The position numbers were made by a program, and so were the translations under genes. DNA of 64,000 bases from Acanthococcus lagerstroemiae (taxonomy: Eukaryota; Arthropoda; Insecta; Hemiptera; Eriococcidae): positions 44,732,197-44,796,196 of the forward strand of contig CM063113.1 in assembly GCA_031841125.1 (NCBI GenBank), written 5' to 3'. Positions 60,242-64,000 of the stretch are shown here, in pieces. The notes beneath the pieces were generated by a model. It was given only the letters and a program-made list of their open reading frames with translations. It was not told the origin of the DNA and ran no database searches. Positions within the stretch are counted from its first letter, which is position 1. The number at the start of each line of letters is the position of its first letter.

Positions 60242-63000
60242 CCTAGTCGAAGTTGCGAAAAATTTCCTCTAACACGCTGTTGAATAAGTACGGAGGGAGG
60301 GGGTCCCCTTGTTTTACTCCCTTTCCCAATGTGAATTCTTCCCCCTGCTTATCTAAGCTTATATAGGCTTTAGAGTTCTTGTATAGTTTTTCCAAGTAGT
60401 TGATAATATTTGTTTCGATGCCTTGATTCTTCAGTGCTTTCCATACACTACTGTGACTAATTGAATCAAAAGCCTTGTTAAAATCAATGGACATAAAATT
60501 CACATTAATTTTGTATTCTCTTGCTTTTTCGATGATTTGATTCAGGTAAAAATATGGTCTACAGTTGAGTAGCCCTGTCTGAAGCCTGCCTGTTCTCTTG
60601 ACTGATGGAAATCGAGTTTTCGGTAAATTCTATTTTTTATTATTTTCAGGAAAACTTTGCCGAGATTTGATGACAGACTTATGGGTCTATAATTTCCTAA
60701 AATGCTCCTGTCCTCTTTTTTGTGCAGTAGAATTATCTCAGATATTTGCCACTGTCCAGGTGAGAACCCTGTCTCCAAAAATTGGTTAAAGAGTGATGCA
60801 TGGGAAACTGGGAACAACGCTCCCAGTCCAGCACTCATATCTATGGGGGCAGCATAGCTGCGCGAAGGTACGTCTCCAACGAGAATTAAAAACACAGGGA
60901 TGCCAAGATGTAAATATAATAGGTAACGAATAAATAACATATCAAAAATGGGACCCCGGGCAAGGAGGCCAAACCAATGACATCGTAAAGTAAAATAACA
61001 AAAACTATAAAAGCAATAACGAGGTAAAAAACTTTTAAATTGTAGGAACCAAACGAATTGGAGAAAAACCTAACGATTGAGGGGTCCGACCCTGGTGGAA
61101 GATGGTAGATCCCGAGACTGATACATAGCAATGCCTCCGAAGCAGATAAGGGCTTGAGAAATATAACACAATAAATAAAGAGAATATGGACATAATTTGG
61201 CGGTGAGGTATGAAACCCAATAAAACCGAATGACCATTAAAATTGGACGGATAGGAGGTACTAGACCCAATAAATAACCCGGAACACTGTCACAGGGGCA
61301 CGGGACCACCCTACAGGGACCACTTAACAGGAAATGGGAGGGAGGATAAGACAGCCATCCTTAAACCCCGAGAAATGATGAAAATTTGATATAAATATGA
61401 ATAGCAATTAAACGGTTGAGATGCCCGGGGAAAACTCATTTCTTAAAATTTAACTACTTGAAGAGCACTAATGGATTGAGCGATCGTTGTCGACATTGAT
61501 CGATGGTGGCGTGATAATATGACCTCGTCCGAGGGTGTTCATGGTTGACGTGGTCATGGTTGACGAAACGGCTTTCACATGGTCCAAGTGGACGGGTATC
61601 GATTTACGGCAAACATACATTTCTGCTCTGCGTAGGCGGCTTTCCAGCAATTACATAACTGACATAAGTGAACGGCATCGTGGTGTATTCATCTTGGCCC
61701 GACCCCAGCCCCGACGTTTGGGGCTAAGATTAATTCATGTTAGTGAATAGGGATGCACGATATAGAATCACGCGGGCACATGAACCATAAACAGTTAGAA
61801 AGCGATAAATCACACGTAAACTACTTAATGGCGACTATGCCAAAATCACGGCCGGAAAATGTGTGAAAATTAGAAAGACACAGGAGAACTACACTGTCAT
61901 AAGGGCAAAAGCCAGATCAAGATGCCTCGTTTCGCTCGAGGGTAGATCGACCAGACGTATCGACACCGCCGGCAAACAGATAACGCCACCTATTCCATGA
62001 TCGGTGGTAGGTACAATTATCGTTTTCGCACGTTCGATACGTATTGGGAAACTACCCTCGAGCATTTCCATGCACCAAGAGCTCAGTCAAGAAAGGCGTT
62101 AGTGCTTCTGCCGCTAACTTTAGAATCGAGTTTTCGATTCTATCCGGGCCTGCTGCTTTGCCGCACTTCAAGGATTTAAGAATATTATATACTTCGCTTT
62201 CCAGGATTTCCGGCGTTTTCTCTTCTTCCCCTTGAGTTTCCGTTGCAGGGCTCTGCCACCCATTTCTTACTTGCTGGTTTGGGGGTGCATACAGTGCTTC
62301 GTAGAAGTTTGTTGCTTCTTTTATGATTTCTTCTCTCCCAAAGATTTTTTGGTTTTGGTTTTTTGTTTTTATAAATAGTAGTAGGGGTTGCCCTTTAGAT
62401 GTTGCTTTTTTGCCTTTTTCACTGCCCACTTTTCTTCGAGTACCTCTTTCATTAGTTCCTGTTCGAACTGTAAAATATCCTGACGGATTTCGTGCCTGAT
62501 AGTTTTGTTCAGTTCCACTAGTTCAATCTGGTTCCTTCTTGCTGAGCCTGATTTTTCTCTTAAGTTCGGTTCTTTGCTCAATCAACATCTTTGTTCTCAT
62601 GCTCAACTTGTCAGTCGCTGGTTTCACTTTGGCAGTACCTACCTCACGCTCGCTTTCCTTCAAGACCATTTCAAGCCAGTCATATTTGGCTTGCAGATCC
62701 TTGAACACATTTTTTGAAGCACTGTTTCGTTTATTCGCTAGTACAGTGTTAAATTCGTTTCTTTTGTAGACTGGAATAATGTACTTATTTGGTTCACTTC
62801 CTTTGTTTTTTGAGTGCTCGGTACCAAAAGATTTTAAACATTTCTTTGGAAGACGAAGAGAGGCCCTACCCGCCCTATGGTCCGAAGAGAAGCGCACGCA
62901 GTTTAGAACTTCATAATTTACGACCACTCTGGCGTCGTTTATCAGAAAATGGTCGATTTCATTTTTTGTATAGCTATCCGGAGATTTCCAATTTCCGTGT
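60242..63000 (-). pseudogene. LINE J ORF2: endonuclease end and RT, split by an insert
   Basis: Starts at the endonuclease end (NWKSPDSYTKNEIDHFLIND, SDHRAGRASLRL). RT pieces: TDKLSMRTKMLIEQRTELKR, GREEIIKEATNFYEALYAP, KCGKAAGPDRIENSILKLAA, then the 60794-62076 insert, [48 protein letters not shown] (motif A), GKGVKQGDPLPPYLFNSVLE. An in-frame stop follows FRNFD at 60245. Several frameshifts are present. Catalytic FADD follows in the next segment. Confidence 0.8.
60794..62076. mobile_element. 1283-bp insert in LINE J with 5-bp TSD AAGAG
   Basis: AAGAG at 60789-60793 and 62077-62081 flanks the insert, and deleting it with one copy rejoins the LINE reading frame (LTEL then LFNQFLETG). The ends TGATGCATGGGAAACT and, reverse-complemented, GGTGCATGGAAATG are weakly inverted. 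No transposase or LTR pair is recognised; a solo LTR or a non-autonomous DNA element are the main options. Confidence 0.7.
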
Positions 63001-63059
63001 CTGCGGTAGGCGCGTCGGCGCTGTTCAGAAATCTATCCATTTTGCTTTGAATGTTGGTT

Positions 63060-63470
63060 CGTGATATGTCCCTGGCTGATGCGGCGTAGTCGGTTGGTTA
63101 CCAGCTCGTACCCTTTTAAGAGAGTCTTAAGGCATGTTAGTGTTTGGCTGGATGTTTGGAACAGTAGGGCTCCTTTCGCCGATGCTCTTCTTTTTACCAC
63201 TGAAAGCACTCAGCTGCTGCGGGTTGGAGATTTTCATTTTTGGCTTCTCCTCTGTTTCGCGTACGAACACCTTACCGTCTCTGCACCATACATATTTGAG
63301 TTTGCCCTGGTTCCTCAGTGCTGTGGCTGCGCTTAGAAGCTCCACCGTCTCCTTTGAAAGGTGTTCGTCGATAAAGATTGGCTGTGTTCCCAAGTTGATA
63401 GCCTTACCGTCTGGCTTCATGCGTTTGGCACTTTGGATTAGCTCTCCTTTAACTTCGTAGCTCTTGAGGG
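63060..63470 (-). pseudogene. LINE J ORF1 C-terminal half
   Basis: The frame reads LKSYEVKGELIQSAKRMKPD, PIFIDEHLSKETVELLSAAT, KLKYVWCRDGKVFVRETEEK, then a basic Pro/Ser-rich tail. It matches the C-terminal nucleic-acid-binding part of ORF1 in LINEs A (KYVWTKEGIVHVR) and B. The coiled coil is gone; the left break is at a GGTCGAA repeat (63475). Confidence 0.7.
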
Positions 63471-63474
63471 GTAA

Positions 63475-63620
63475 CGACAATAAGGTCGAAAGCATATTGG
63501 TCGAAAGCTGAAAGGTCGAAGCTATTTGGTCGAAAACAAAATGATCGAATATACAATATGGTCGAATGACAAATAGGTCGAAATTGAAAAAAGTTCGAAT
63601 AAAAATTAGGTCGAAATTTT
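63475..63620. repeat. GGTCGAA short interspersed tandem motif
   Basis: About nine occurrences of (T/A)GGTCGAA or close variants (gatcgaa, gttcgaa) spaced 13-22 bases between 63485 and 63617. It forms the left border of LINE J. Confidence 0.75.
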
Positions 63621-63767
63621 TGTTACATTGTTTTGTATTATTATTTCATCCAGAATTGTACTGTGTGATAATCAGAGAACGGGGCTGGATAATTTATATC
63701 GAGTGCGTGAACATGAAAATGTACATCATGGGTTAGTCATCATATGAGCGAGTTAATATGAGTGTAT
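63621..63767. other. No gene recognised
   Basis: AT-rich spacer between the GGTCGAA repeat and the MULE frame; possibly an upstream part of that transposon. Confidence 0.35.
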
Positions 63768-64000
63768 TGACGTGAACGTGCATTACTGAAGTCTTTTGAT
63801 GCTCATTTTCCGAATACCAAACAACGCGGATGCCTTTTCCATTTCAACACCTGTATTTACCGAGAAATACAGGCGACCGGTTTCAAAAAAAGGTATGACA
63901 CTGATTCTGAGTTTGCACTAAAGATGCGATTCCTGTCCGCATTGGCCTTTGTTCCTCCCGATGACGTGACGCGGACGTTTGAATATTTGACGGAGACCAT
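63768..64000 (+). CDS. MULE transposase, catalytic-domain end (partial)
   Basis: From just after a stop at about 63765 the frame is open to the window edge: ALLKSFDAHFPNTKQRGCLF, then HFNTCIYREIQATGF, YDTDSEFALKMRFLSALAFV and PPDDVTRTFEYL. The FP...GC.FHF..C..R.IQ signature (with the CxxH-like Cys and His) and the ALAFVPPDDV helix are characteristic of Mutator-like transposases between the second Asp and the C-terminal region. No ATG is visible. The 3' part continues beyond the window. Confidence 0.75.

Larger units (their letters stand above)
59384..63470 (-). mobile_element. LINE J, RTE-like, with deletions and an insert
   Basis: A minus-strand element in the receptor's 3' intron: ORF1 C-terminus (63470-63060), a deletion removing most of the endonuclease, RT (62990-60242), C-terminal tail (to about 59400) and a (TAAA)n end. 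A 1283-bp element is inserted in the RT at 60794-62076. ORF1 and RT motifs match LINEs A, B, F and I. Confidence 0.8.

Overview
This window reads as animal nuclear DNA, most likely from an arthropod and plausibly a hemipteran-type insect; that placement is an inference from repeat content and has low confidence. There are no operons or bacterial signals. Recognisable coding sequence is either split by GT-AG introns (one host gene) or belongs to transposable elements (TEs). Base composition is AT-rich with G/C homopolymer runs, and there is one 500-base assembly gap (46746-47245).

Host gene: eight phase-consistent exons between 50156 and 58576 (+ strand) encode the middle of an adhesion G-protein-coupled receptor: two immunoglobulin domains, a hormone-receptor (HormR) domain, a GAIN domain and a GPS-like motif. 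The signal peptide, any N-terminal repeats and the 7TM region lie outside what can be seen here. The tripeptide normally cleaved in the GPS is not conserved. The longest intron (53082-57677) and the sequence after the last exon are loaded with TEs.

TE layout from left to right: RTE-like LINE A (1-1790, minus, cut by the window edge); dispersed repeats and MITEs (2824-6122), including a hAT-type MITE with an 8-bp target duplication; a LINE 3' fragment (7378-8012, minus); nearly complete RTE-like LINE B (8013-11868, plus); jockey/CR1-like LINE D (minus) to 14512; an endonuclease scrap; a pogo/Tigger transposon with TIRs (15116-16589); RTE-like LINE F (18011-21115, minus); a BEL/Pao element with an internal deletion and a MITE inserted in it (21500-23944); a mariner split by a 5'-truncated R1-clade LINE with an intact reading frame (23945-27465); LINE H (28545-31836) holding a 604-bp insert between 31-bp duplications; a tRNA-derived SINE; a hAT fragment; and a coding-like minisatellite (35.6-35.9 kb).

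The most structured region is a nested set at 38168-45326. An outer element with TA-flanked 24-bp inverted ends contains a 5.97-kb hAT (39053-45024, 8-bp duplication with one mismatch) whose transposase keeps two spliceable introns. The hAT in turn contains an RTE fragment, a 101-bp tandem repeat and a 630-bp hAT MITE with a perfect 8-bp duplication. After the gap come an 18-bp degenerate tandem repeat, a paired-MITE composite, a perfect 20-bp hairpin, a second SINE copy and the receptor gene. The right end holds RTE-like LINE J (59384-63470, minus) interrupted by a 1283-bp insert with a 5-bp duplication, a GGTCGAA repeat, and the start of a MULE transposase at the window edge.

No convincing new defence, metabolic or regulatory system is visible. 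The notable content is TE nesting, several hAT MITE families with preserved target duplications, and the receptor with a degenerate GPS.
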